Shown one piece after another: positions 1 through 5,658 of a DNA stretch of 5,658 nucleotides. The notes beneath the pieces were generated by a model. The model did no database searches and was not told the DNA's origin. It saw nothing but the letters and a program-made list of their open reading frames with translations. The translations under genes were made by a program, and so were the position numbers. The DNA lies in contig USLX01000094.1 in the NCBI GenBank assembly GCA_900555665.1, forward strand, positions 1 to 5,658, given 5' to 3'. Every line of letters begins with the position of its first letter. The first letter of the stretch is position 1. The stretch is from an uncultured Eubacteriales bacterium. GTDB lineage: Bacteria > Bacillota > Clostridia > Oscillospirales > Oscillospiraceae.

Positions 1-2947
1 CCGCGTCCATGCCATTGAACGCCGCATACCGGAACAGCATCGCCACCAGCTGCTCGCGCGTCACCGCCGCGGTCGGGTTCGTCCCGTCCGAAACGCCCGC
101 GCTCTTCGCCCAGTTCATCCCCGCGGCGTACCACGGCGTGGAACCGGCGGTGTTGACACCGGAGCGGCGCGCCAGAATCGTCATGATCATCCCGCGCGTC
201 GTGTTGGCATACGGGGAGAACAGGTTGTTGCCCGTCCCGTTCATCAGCCCATTCTCGGCCGCATAGTAAACACCTGTTGCAAACCACGCATCCGCCGGCA
301 CATCGTCAAACCGCTTTGCAACCTCCTGGAACGGCATCTGCGCCGGCGTCCCCGCCTCGATCGGCGTCGCGGGCGGGTTGTAGCGAACCGTAACCTTCCC
401 GTCCGCATCCGTCATCGTGCAGTAGCTGCCCAGCGTGATCTCGCCGCTGAGGGCAAAGTTGTTCTTGTCGATGATCAGCGACTTGCCCGCGATCGTCACG
501 TTCTCGTCGCTGTTCCCCACCAGCGTGATGGTCTCCCCATCCTTCGCCGCGTCGATGGCTGCCTGAAGGGAACGATAGGTGGCATTGCCAATCGTGGCGA
601 CGGTGGTCGGCGAGGTTTTCAGGATGAACTGGCTGAACTTCGTGATTTGCAGAACCGCGCAGCCATCCACGATGGTAAAGGTCTTATAGCCGTCGCCGGC
701 TTCGCTTGTAAAGACCTCATGCGTGCCGTCGGAGCAAATGTGCGTGATCTCCACCGGGATAAAGTCAGCCGGCAGCGGGAGCTTGACCGTGATGGGCTTG
801 CCGTCCAGATAGCTGTTCGGAACCGCAACATTCTCCATCTTATTCAGCTCTGCGCCGGAGGCGTCCGTCGTGGTAACGGTTGCGACCGGGGTCGCGGAGA
901 AGGTCATGGATTTGTCCTTTTCGACATTCAGGTTCGCTTCCTTGACTTCCACATTGACTCTGACGGAAACTTCGACCTTGGCAACATTCGCCGCCTTGGT
1001 ATCAATCCCGGAGGCGGCAACCACTGCGTTTTCGTTGACCGCTTCGGCGACGCCGTCGACCTCGGTCTTTGTGTTGATTTTGGCAACATCATCAGCCGAG
1101 AGACCGCTGTTTTCCGGAATGGTAACGTCAGTTTCGTCCTTGACGATAACCGGAACCGTCGTGGGGGCCTGATCAGTCACCATGTAGGTGTAACCAGCCT
1201 CGGTGGAAGGAACGACATACTTGCCGTCAGCCTTGTAGGCCGAGGGATCGGAGGTGAAGTGCCCGCCGGAGATAAACTTCTCAACAGGCTTGGCATCATG
1301 CGCGTAGTTACCGACCGCAGCTGCATTGGCACTGGAGAATTTACCGCCAGAGATCGAAACGGTCGGGTTGCCGCCGGGGTAATTGCAGGAATCGATGACC
1401 AGCGCATCGCCGGTGGGCGTAGCGCCATCGCCTTGATATTTATAACCAACCTTTGCACCAGTACCGTTGATAGAACCGTCGGTGATGGTGGTGGTACCGG
1501 ATTTGACATAAACGCCGGTAGAGCCGGTGATCGTGCCGCCGGAAATATTCAGATTTGCCGTGTTCGGATAATAAATGCCGAGGCCGCTGGGGTTGGAGTT
1601 GAACAGGACAGCGCCCTTTTCAATGTTGATGGTAACGCCGCCGTCAGAGGGATTACCGATGCCGGAAACAGCCGCGCCGCCCGCCGCGTTGACCGTGCCG
1701 CGCACTGTCAGGGCAGAGCCGGTATTCTGAACGGTGATGCCGCCCTGATTGCCTTTGGTGCTGCTGGCGTTGATGGTCATATCATTTTCAACGGTCAGCT
1801 TGCCGCCGTCCTGGATCCACGCGCCCCAGCCGACCGTATTCAGCGTGCCGTTGGTCAGCGTGAGATCCGCATTTGCATACAGATCAAATCCACCGCCCGC
1901 AGAGGTCACCGTATGGCCGCCAAAGTCGATGGTCATTTTCTGATCAACGCGGGTGTAGGAACTGATGCTGGTATCCTTCAGAACCGTGATCGTATCGTCT
2001 TCCGCAGCCGCCACCGCATCTGCCAGTGTCTTAAAGTAAACAGCTTCGCCATCCTTTTCAATCTTGGCAGCGCAGAACTGCGACAGCGAGGCATCATCGC
2101 CGGTCAGCTTCGGCTGATTGGTATTGATGATCTTACGCTGATCGTCGTCATAAACATACAGGAACTGTTTTGCGTCCTGCGGCGCTTTCAGGTTGGTAAC
2201 ATGAAGTGTGATACCGGTAAAATTCTGTACCGCACCCTTCGCGGAATAATCCTGAAGCAGGATCAAACCTTCATACTCGCTGTCGGCCGACGCGGTCGCG
2301 TAGGTGTATTCGTTGTTATTGATCTCGAAGACAACGCCGCTCACATTGCGGGGATTGCTGATGCGGATGCCGTTGCTCGACTTTTCAGCCAGAAGGAAAT
2401 GATTATCTACAATATCAATTTTCGCATTGGCTGCCATATTGTAGAAGTTGAAGTAGTTGTTCTTGATTGCCTTCTGAAAGGTGTTACCGCTGATGGTTGC
2501 CTTGCTTAAATCATTATCAACGTCGCGGATGCCAAATTCAATAGCATTGTAATAGCCGTTTGTTGCACCGTCAAAGGTGTTATTCGTTATTTCCGCTTCG
2601 CCGACGTTCAGATATACAGCAGTACGAACACCCTCGTCCTCTGCACCCGTCTTATCTACATACACAGTGCTCGGTGCAAACGTGCAGCCGGTCAGAGTAA
2701 ATTTGCCGGTCGTATTTACGACTAATTCTGCCATATCGCCAAACGTCAGATTCTTGATCGTGACATTGGCTGCATTCACGGTGATCGTGCCACTTGTATA
2801 GGTAGCGCCATTGCCGTCCAGCACGGTATTGTCTGTGCTGATCGTATAATCGCCGCTGCTCGGCACGTCTGCCGCCAAAGCTGTCATCGGCAGCATCGTC
2901 AGCACCATTGCAAGCACCAACAGAATTGTTATGAGCTTACGTTTCAT
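1..2947 (-). CDS. Secreted SLH-anchored surface protein with beta-helix repeats (C-terminus cut by the window edge)
   Basis: The frame is open for 982 codons from the ATG at 2947 to the left edge with no stop. The start is supported by GGAGG at 2955-2959, 7 nt upstream, and by a signal peptide directly after it: MKRK, a hydrophobic core, then TALA-A with cleavage near residue 25 or 26. Residues ~27-270 look like a right-handed beta-helix, with NosD-like turns such as ITNNTF (from ~120), ISGNTF and IVDNHF. Residues ~293-590 form a second beta-helix. It opens with an 'AxI..Y.TL.dAv.aA..ddTItvl' lid and carries ISGG motifs, e.g. SISGGKF (531-537) and ISGGHF (559-564). Residues ~592-780 are a beta-rich linker ending in a 'THICSDGTHEVF...FSQFIL' type domain. 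A second lid motif, VATIGNATYRSL, starts at 783. SLH repeats begin at 880. Known for the families: SLH domains bind pyruvylated cell-wall polymer, and beta-helices often bind or cleave glycans. No catalytic residues were recognised, so a role as adhesin or carbohydrate-binding protein is inference. GC is uneven along the gene (33-40% near 2401-2520, 65% near 301-360). Confidence 0.9.
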   Translation of the reverse strand, partial: MKRKLITILLVLAMVLTMLPMTALAADVPSSGDYTISTDNTVLDGNGATYTSGTITVNAANVTIKNLTFGDMAELVVNTTGKFTLTGCTFAPSTVYVDKTGAEDEGVRTAVYLNVGEAEITNNTFDGATNGYYNAIEFGIRDVDNDLSKATISGNTFQKAIKNNYFNFYNMAANAKIDIVDNHFLLAEKSSNGIRISNPRNVSGVVFEINNNEYTYATASADSEYEGLILLQDYSAKGAVQNFTGITLHVTNLKAPQDAKQFLYVYDDDQRKIINTNQPKLTGDDASLSQFCAAKIEKDGEAVYFKTLADAVAAAEDDTITVLKDTSISSYTRVDQKMTIDFGGHTVTSAGGGFDLYANADLTLTNGTLNTVGWGAWIQDGGKLTVENDMTINASSTKGNQGGITVQNTGSALTVRGTVNAAGGAAVSGIGNPSDGGVTINIEKGAVLFNSNPSGLGIYYPNTANLNISGGTITGSTGVYVKSGTTTITDGSINGTGAKVGYKYQGDGATPTGDALVIDSCNYPGGNPTVSISGGKFSSANAAAVGNYAHDAKPVEKFISGGHFTSDPSAYKADGKYVVPSTEAGYTYMVTDQAPTTVPVIVKDETDVTIPENSGLSADDVAKINTKTEVDGVAEAVNENAVVAASGIDTKAANVAKVEVSVRVNVEVKEANLNVEKDKSMTFSATPVATVTTTDASGAELNKMENVAVPNSYLDGKPITVKLPLPADFIPVEITHICSDGTHEVFTSEAGDGYKTFTIVDGCAVLQITKFSQFILKTSPTTVATIGNATYRSLQAAIDAAKDGETITLVGNSDENVTIAGKSLIIDKNNFALSGEITLGSYCTMTDADGKVTVRYNPPATPIEAGTPAQMPFQEVAKRFDDVPADAWFATGVYYAAENGLMNGTGNNLFSPYANTTRGMIMTILARRSGVNTAGSTPWYAAGMNWAKSAGVSDGTNPTAAVTREQLVAMLFRYAAFNGMDA
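2..142 (-). repeat. SLH domain repeat 2 of the surface protein (cut by the window edge)
   Basis: Residues ~936-982 form a second SLH copy: STPWYAAGMNWAKSAGVSDG followed by the VTREQLVAMLFRYA helix. The last visible residues (FNGMDA) look like the linker into a third repeat. SLH anchors usually occur as three copies, so a third and the stop codon are expected to the left of the window. Confidence 0.8.
152..310 (-). repeat. SLH domain repeat 1 of the surface protein
   Basis: Residues ~880-932 match the S-layer-homology pattern. They begin FDDVPADAWF, continue with an amphipathic helix (YYAAENGLMNG) and a F-SPY turn, and end with a TTRGMIMTILAR helix. The conserved W, the G-L-M-N-G segment, the F-x-P and the T-R are all visible. 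'TRGM' replaces the more usual 'TRAE', a variant common in gut clostridia. The domain is expected to attach the protein to secondary cell-wall polymer. Confidence 0.85.
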
Positions 2948-2969
2948 ATGTATTCCTCCAGTCCTTTAT

Positions 2970-2996
2970 GATTCCCCGTCCTGCGGACGGGGAATC
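2970..2996 (-). other. Perfect 12-bp hairpin in the leader of the surface-protein mRNA
   Basis: GATTCCCCGTCC (2970-2981) and GGACGGGGAATC (2985-2996) are exact reverse complements around a 3-nt loop. In the surface-gene transcript this gives a very stable GC-rich stem with a GCA loop. It ends 10 nt before the GGAGG ribosome site and lies downstream of the predicted transcription start. No U-run follows it in that direction, so a Rho-independent terminator is unlikely. A 5' mRNA-stabilising stem or a translation-control element are possible roles. Confidence 0.75.
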
Positions 2997-3012
2997 GCCA
3001 TATATGGCGATT
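2993..3012. repeat. 20-bp perfect palindrome next to the surface-gene transcription start
   Basis: AATCGCCATATATGGCGATT reads the same on both strands. It shares its first four bases (2993-2996) with the neighbouring 12-bp hairpin, so the two stems cannot both be fully paired in RNA. It starts about 6 nt downstream of the predicted start of transcription of the surface gene (~3018). That position suits either a dimeric repressor operator or a 7-bp RNA stem with an AUAUAU loop. The sequence alone does not decide between them. Confidence 0.7.
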
Positions 3013-3024
3013 TTCGATGTCTAC

Positions 3025-3053
3025 ATTATATCACCCTCCCACTGGGTTATCAA
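3025..3053 (-). promoter_or_regulatory. Sigma-A type promoter of the surface-protein gene
   Basis: On the minus strand, TTGATA (3053-3048) is followed after exactly 17 bp by a consensus TATAAT (3030-3025). Transcription should begin near 3018, giving a leader of about 71 nt that contains both inverted repeats and the ribosome site. Confidence 0.8.
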
Positions 3054-3117
3054 TAGCAGTCCCCAATTTTTCCTGCGAAAATCTGAAGCGAACCTGAAAT
3101 CCGCCGCCGCACTGCGC

Positions 3118-3146
3118 TTGACTTTCCCCGCCGTCTCCGCTATCTT
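3118..3146 (+). promoter_or_regulatory. Probable sigma-A type promoter of the DUF362-ferredoxin gene
   Basis: TTGACT (3118-3123) and TATCTT (3141-3146) are spaced 17 bp apart. The -35 box is strong and the -10 box weak (4 of 6). A start near 3152 would give a short leader of about 30 nt before the ATG at 3182. It diverges from the surface-gene promoter, with about 64 bp between the two -35 boxes. Confidence 0.6.
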
Positions 3147-3181
3147 GTAAGAGGATTTTTTCATGATTTTGGAGGACTTTC

Positions 3182-4315
3182 ATGCCTTTTGACGTTTCCG
3201 TTGTCCCCTGCGGCAGCTACGATCCGGACGAATGCCGCGCCGCGCTCTCCGCCGCCCTGGCCCCCATCGGCGGCCTCGACTGGGTGCGCCCCGGCATGCG
3301 CATCGCGGTCAAGGTCAACCTCGTCTCCGCCATGCGCCCCGACGCCGCCGCAACCGTCCATCCTTCCCTCCTCACCGCCCTCACAGAGCTGCTCCGCGCG
3401 CGCGGCGCCTCCATCACCCTCGGCGACAGCCCCGGCGGCCTCTATACCGCCGCGCACCTTGCCCGCGTCTACGACGTCTGCGGCCTGCGCCAATGTGAGC
3501 AGGCCGGGGCCAGACTCAATCTCGACATCTCGCAAATCGAGGCCCAATTTCCGGAGGCCGTGCAGGCCCGCCGCTTCACCTATACCCGCTGGCTGGATGA
3601 CGCAGACGCGATCATCGACTTCTGCAAGCTGAAAACCCACGGCATGCTCGCCATGACGAACGCCTGCAAAAACTTTTTTGGTGTCATCCCCGGTACCATG
3701 AAGTCGGAATATCATTATCAATATCCGAATACCGCCGATTTTGCCGATATGCTGGTCGATCTCTGCGAATATTTCAACCCCCGCCTCGTCCTCTGCGACG
3801 CCGTCTTCGGCATGGAGGGCAACGGCCCCACGCAGGGCCATCCGCGTAAGATCGGCACGATCCTCGCAGCCAAAAACGCCCACAAGCTCGACCTCGCGGC
3901 GTCCCGCCTCCTCGGCCTCACCGTGCAGGACGTCCCGACGCTCTCCGCCGCCCTTCGCCGCGGCCTCATCCCGGATTCCGTCGATTGCCTGTCCGTCTCC
4001 GGAAATCTCGCCGCCTTCGCTGTGCCGGATTTTGTCGTCCCGGCCATGCGCCCGGATACCGCCTTCGCCCGTTTCGGCGCACTCAACCGCGTGATTGCCG
4101 CGTTCCTCCGGCCCTACCCCAAGCTGCACGCCGCCGATTGCGTCGGCTGCAAAAAATGCGCTGGAATCTGTCCCGCGCATGCCATCACCATGCAAAAGGA
4201 CAAACCGCAGATCGACCGCCGGACGTGTATCCACTGCTTCTGCTGCCAGGAATTCTGCCCCAAGGGCGCCCTGCGCGTCGGCCGGACGGCCATCGCGCGC
4301 CTTTTGAACAAATAA
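3182..4315 (+). CDS. DUF362 domain protein with C-terminal 2x[4Fe-4S] ferredoxin domain
   Basis: A complete 377-residue protein, the normal size for DUF362 proteins with a ferredoxin tail. The ATG lies 6 nt after GGAGG (3171-3175), and no other in-frame start is better placed. DUF362 hallmarks in order: VKVNLV (43-48) with TVHPS (58-62), GDSPGG (81-86), KLKTHGM (149-155) then NACKNFFGVIPG (160-171), and GMEGNGP (210-216). The C-terminus has two CxxCxxCxxxCP motifs: C320/C323/C326/C330 and C349/C352/C355/C359, with an extra C354 in the second. Each should hold one [4Fe-4S] cluster, so the protein probably transfers electrons in the cytoplasm; there is no signal peptide or membrane segment. The reaction catalysed by the DUF362 domain is not established here, and its partners are unknown. 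The acyl-CoA ligase lies downstream on the same strand, 295 bp away. Codon use is strongly GC-rich (77% GC at 3901-3960). Confidence 0.93.
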   Translation: MPFDVSVVPCGSYDPDECRAALSAALAPIGGLDWVRPGMRIAVKVNLVSAMRPDAAATVHPSLLTALTELLRARGASITLGDSPGGLYTAAHLARVYDVCGLRQCEQAGARLNLDISQIEAQFPEAVQARRFTYTRWLDDADAIIDFCKLKTHGMLAMTNACKNFFGVIPGTMKSEYHYQYPNTADFADMLVDLCEYFNPRLVLCDAVFGMEGNGPTQGHPRKIGTILAAKNAHKLDLAASRLLGLTVQDVPTLSAALRRGLIPDSVDCLSVSGNLAAFAVPDFVVPAMRPDTAFARFGALNRVIAAFLRPYPKLHAADCVGCKKCAGICPAHAITMQKDKPQIDRRTCIHCFCCQEFCPKGALRVGRTAIARLLNK

Positions 4316-4316
4316 G

Positions 4317-4345
4317 TTGCCTTTTGGCAGCCTTTGCCGTATAAT
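4317..4345 (+). promoter_or_regulatory. Promoter directly after the DUF362 stop codon
   Basis: TTGCCT (4317-4322) is followed after 17 bp by a perfect TATAAT (4340-4345). Transcription should start near 4352. The first downstream coding start is at 4611, so this promoter either drives the acyl-CoA ligase with a leader of about 258 nt or drives a small RNA encoded in that interval. The -35 box touches the stop codon of the upstream gene, and no strong terminator separates the two. Confidence 0.7.
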
Positions 4346-4358
4346 GGACTTGAGTTTC

Positions 4359-4415
4359 GCCCGGTGTGTGTAGAAAGGTGCATCCGAACCCCGTCAACAC
4401 GCGCAGTCAGCGGGC
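4359..4415 (+). other. Predicted stem-loop at the 5' end of the leader transcript; possible SRP-RNA-like relic
   Basis: GCCCG (4359-4363) can pair with CGGGC (4411-4415), and GTGTGTGT (4364-4371) with ACACGCGC (4397-4404) using some G-U pairs. This leaves a 6-nt bulge and a 25-nt apical loop. The stem begins about 7 nt after the predicted start of transcription, as expected for a structured RNA. The end of the loop, GAACCCCGTCA (4386-4396), equals the 5' strand of the bacterial SRP RNA core as I recall it. The following SRP part (GGTCCGGAAGGAAGCAGC) is absent. It may be a relic, a diverged structured leader, or chance. A shorter competing stem (AGCG 4409-4412 with CGCT 4423-4426) overlaps its 3' side. 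Confidence 0.4.
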
Positions 4416-4552
4416 CTTTCCGCGCTGTGCCGCGTCATTTTCCCTTGCAATACACAAAGTATTCCTGCGAAAAAATGTCTTGCCCAGCACGAAAATTCCT
4501 CGCTGCCGCACATATTGCCGGTCTTCAGATCCACCTTTGGGGCGACAACAGT
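4416..4552 (+). other. Middle of the leader region, no gene seen
   Basis: No coding frame with a ribosome site was found here. The overlapping open frames start at TTG or GTG without a Shine-Dalgarno sequence and resemble no protein I recognise. The base composition is mixed, with an A-rich stretch at 4470-4475. No terminator, tRNA or recognisable riboswitch core was found. Confidence 0.5.
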
Positions 4553-4573
4553 GCCAGCGGACAAGCCGCTGGC
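4553..4573 (+). other. 8-bp perfect hairpin upstream of the acyl-CoA ligase
   Basis: GCCAGCGG (4553-4560) and CCGCTGGC (4566-4573) pair perfectly around a 5-nt loop (ACAAG). The stem ends 20 nt before the ligase ribosome site (GAAAGGA, 4594-4600). It is not followed by a T-run, so it is not a typical intrinsic terminator. It may be a leader stem affecting stability or translation. Confidence 0.55.
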
Positions 4574-4610
4574 GAAACGTGTGTGTGAATTTTGAAAGGA
4601 TGAAAGCAAT

Positions 4611-5658
4611 ATGGGCATCTCCTCTTCAGCCCCGTGGCTGAAATACTACGGCGACACGCCGCATCACCTTAACTACCCGTCGAAAACCATCTATGAGATG
4701 GTCAAGGCCGCGGCCAACCAGTTCCCGAAAAACGACGCCTATGAGTTCATGGGTAAAAAGACGACGTTCGCGCAGTTCCTGCAGAAGATCGACGACGTGG
4801 CCCGCGCGTTCCTCGCGCTCGGCATCCACAAGGGCGACCGCGTCACCATCTGCATGCCGAACTGCCCCCAGGCGCTCTGCGCGTTCTACGCGCTCAATCG
4901 CATCGGCGCGGTCAGCAACATGATTCATCCGCTTTCCGCCGCCGGCGAGATCAAGTTCTATCTCAACTTCTCCCATTCCAAGGCCATCCTCACGCTCGAC
5001 CAGTTCTATACCAAGGTTGCCGGCATCCTGCCCGAGCTGGAGGACAAGAGTACGAAGCTCCTCGTCGCCAAAATCGAAGATGAGCTCCTGCCGCACCTCG
5101 CCGTCGGCTACGCACTGACCGCCGGCCGCAAATACCCCAAGCCCCCGAAAAAGGGCAATTACATGTGGTGGAGCGAGTTCCTGCGCCTGGGCAAAAAGCG
5201 CAATCTCCCGCTGCCGAAGGATCTGGGCAATGCCAACGACGGTGCCTCCATCCTCTATTCCGGCGGCACCACCGGCACCACCAAGGGCATCCTGCTCTCC
5301 AACATGAACTTCAATGCGCTCGGCCTTCAGACCATCGCGGCCTCCGGCTTCGCGCCGATCAACGGCATGAAGATGCTCTCCGTCATGCCGGTCTTCCATG
5401 GCTTCGGCCTTGGCATCGGCATCCATACGGCCCTCATCGGCGGCGCATGCTGCATCCTTGTCCCGAAGTTCAACGTCAACACCTATGCCGACCTGCTCAT
5501 CAAAAAGCAGCCGAACATCATCCCCGGCGTGCCGACGCTCTTCGAGGCGCTGCTCCGCGCCGACAAACTCGAAAACGCCGACCTCTCCTGCCTCAAGGGT
5601 GTCTTCTGCGGCGGCGACAGCCTCTCCATCGAGCTGAAAAAGAAGGTCGACGCCTTCC
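4611..5658 (+). CDS. AMP-binding acyl-CoA ligase (ANL superfamily), C-terminus cut by the window edge
   Basis: The ATG at 4611 lies 10 nt after GAAAGGA (4594-4600). The frame stays open for 349 codons to the right edge, about 60% of the ~550-570 residues usual for the family. Residues ~20-110 form the N-terminal ANL region, including the GAVSNMIHPLS segment from 99. The phosphate-binding signature is YSGGTTGTTKG (216-226), a variant of the usual TSGTTGxPKG with T in place of P. The PVFHGFG motif follows with H263, then an ALIGGA segment and the IPGVPTLFEAL stretch. Such enzymes activate a carboxylic acid with ATP to an acyl-adenylate and transfer it to coenzyme A. The overall look is closest to fatty-acid-CoA ligases, but the substrate cannot be read from this part. 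The catalytic lysine of the C-terminal lid domain lies outside the window. It is a cytoplasmic protein with no signal peptide. It follows the DUF362-ferredoxin gene on the same strand and has its own upstream promoter. Confidence 0.92.
   Translation, partial: MGISSSAPWLKYYGDTPHHLNYPSKTIYEMVKAAANQFPKNDAYEFMGKKTTFAQFLQKIDDVARAFLALGIHKGDRVTICMPNCPQALCAFYALNRIGAVSNMIHPLSAAGEIKFYLNFSHSKAILTLDQFYTKVAGILPELEDKSTKLLVAKIEDELLPHLAVGYALTAGRKYPKPPKKGNYMWWSEFLRLGKKRNLPLPKDLGNANDGASILYSGGTTGTTKGILLSNMNFNALGLQTIAASGFAPINGMKMLSVMPVFHGFGLGIGIHTALIGGACCILVPKFNVNTYADLLIKKQPNIIPGVPTLFEALLRADKLENADLSCLKGVFCGGDSLSIELKKKVDAF

Noticed and set aside
9..266. An 85-codon plus-strand open frame at the left edge
   Set aside because: It is antisense to the SLH repeats, which match their family clearly on the minus strand.
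647..2509. A 620-codon plus-strand open frame lying opposite the surface-protein gene
   Set aside because: It is fully antisense to a frame with a signal peptide, beta-helix motifs and SLH domains. It has no recognisable domains, and its composition fits the mirror image of a repeat-rich GC-biased gene.
2970..3012. Reading the two inverted repeats as a Rho-independent terminator on the plus strand (ending in TTTT at 3011-3014)
   Set aside because: The flanking genes diverge, so no plus-strand transcript is expected to end here, and the T-run is only four bases.
3161..4234. A 357-codon minus-strand open frame opposite the DUF362 gene
   Set aside because: It is a GC-rich antisense shadow with Gly/Ala/Glu/Asp-rich low-complexity sequence and no domain. 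The plus strand has clear DUF362 and ferredoxin motifs and a good ribosome site.
4316..4339. Possible terminator after the DUF362 gene (TGCC-TTTT-GGCA)
   Set aside because: The stem is only 4 bp and no T-run follows it; the same bases form the -35 box and spacer of a good promoter.
3070..4473. The 12-mer TTCCTGCGAAAA present in both intergenic regions (3070-3081 and 4462-4473)
   Set aside because: About one shared 12-mer is expected by chance in a window of this size, and the flanking bases do not match.
4334..4641. Small overlapping plus-strand open frames of 84 and 91 codons in the gene-free interval
   Set aside because: They start at TTG and GTG codons without a ribosome site, overlap the predicted promoter or leader structure, and resemble no protein; the second overlaps the ligase start.
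4626..5426. A 266-codon minus-strand open frame opposite the acyl-CoA ligase
   Set aside because: It is the antisense shadow of a frame with clear ANL motifs; its composition is Glu/Arg/Gly/Ala/Val-rich without a domain.

Overview
The window looks like chromosomal DNA of a fairly GC-rich, anaerobic gut-type Firmicute, most likely an Oscillospiraceae/Ruminococcaceae-like clostridium. This is inferred from the style of the signal peptide, the S-layer-homology (SLH) surface protein with 'ISGG' beta-helix repeats, the strong GGAGG ribosome sites, the sigma-A type promoters (TTGATA-17-TATAAT, TTGCCT-17-TATAAT) and the C/G-ending codons. The species cannot be named from this sequence alone.

Layout. 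Positions 2947 down to 1 (minus strand) hold one very long open frame for a secreted, cell-wall-anchored protein. It has a signal peptide, a NosD-like beta-helix, a second beta-helix with 'ISGG' repeats, a beta-rich linker domain, and SLH repeats that run off the left edge. Positions 2948-3181 are a divergent intergenic region with one good promoter facing each way. The leader of the surface-protein mRNA carries two overlapping perfect inverted repeats, the most striking non-coding structure in the window. Positions 3182-4315 (plus) encode a complete DUF362 protein with a C-terminal 2x[4Fe-4S] ferredoxin domain. Positions 4316-4610 are a gene-free stretch with a clear promoter followed by a leader of about 260 nt containing predicted stem-loops. 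Part of this leader resembles one side of the bacterial SRP RNA core. From 4611 to the right edge (plus) lies the N-terminal 349 codons of an AMP-binding acyl-CoA ligase.

How the genes relate. The surface gene is transcribed away from the other two and is probably a separate unit. The DUF362-ferredoxin gene and the acyl-CoA ligase run in the same direction with no convincing terminator between them. Read-through is therefore possible, but the ligase also has its own promoter. A shared pathway is not shown by the sequence.

Both outer genes are cut by the window edges. No tRNA, rRNA, CRISPR array, insertion sequence or attachment site was seen. I did not find a clearly novel multi-gene system; the best leads are the two leader structures.
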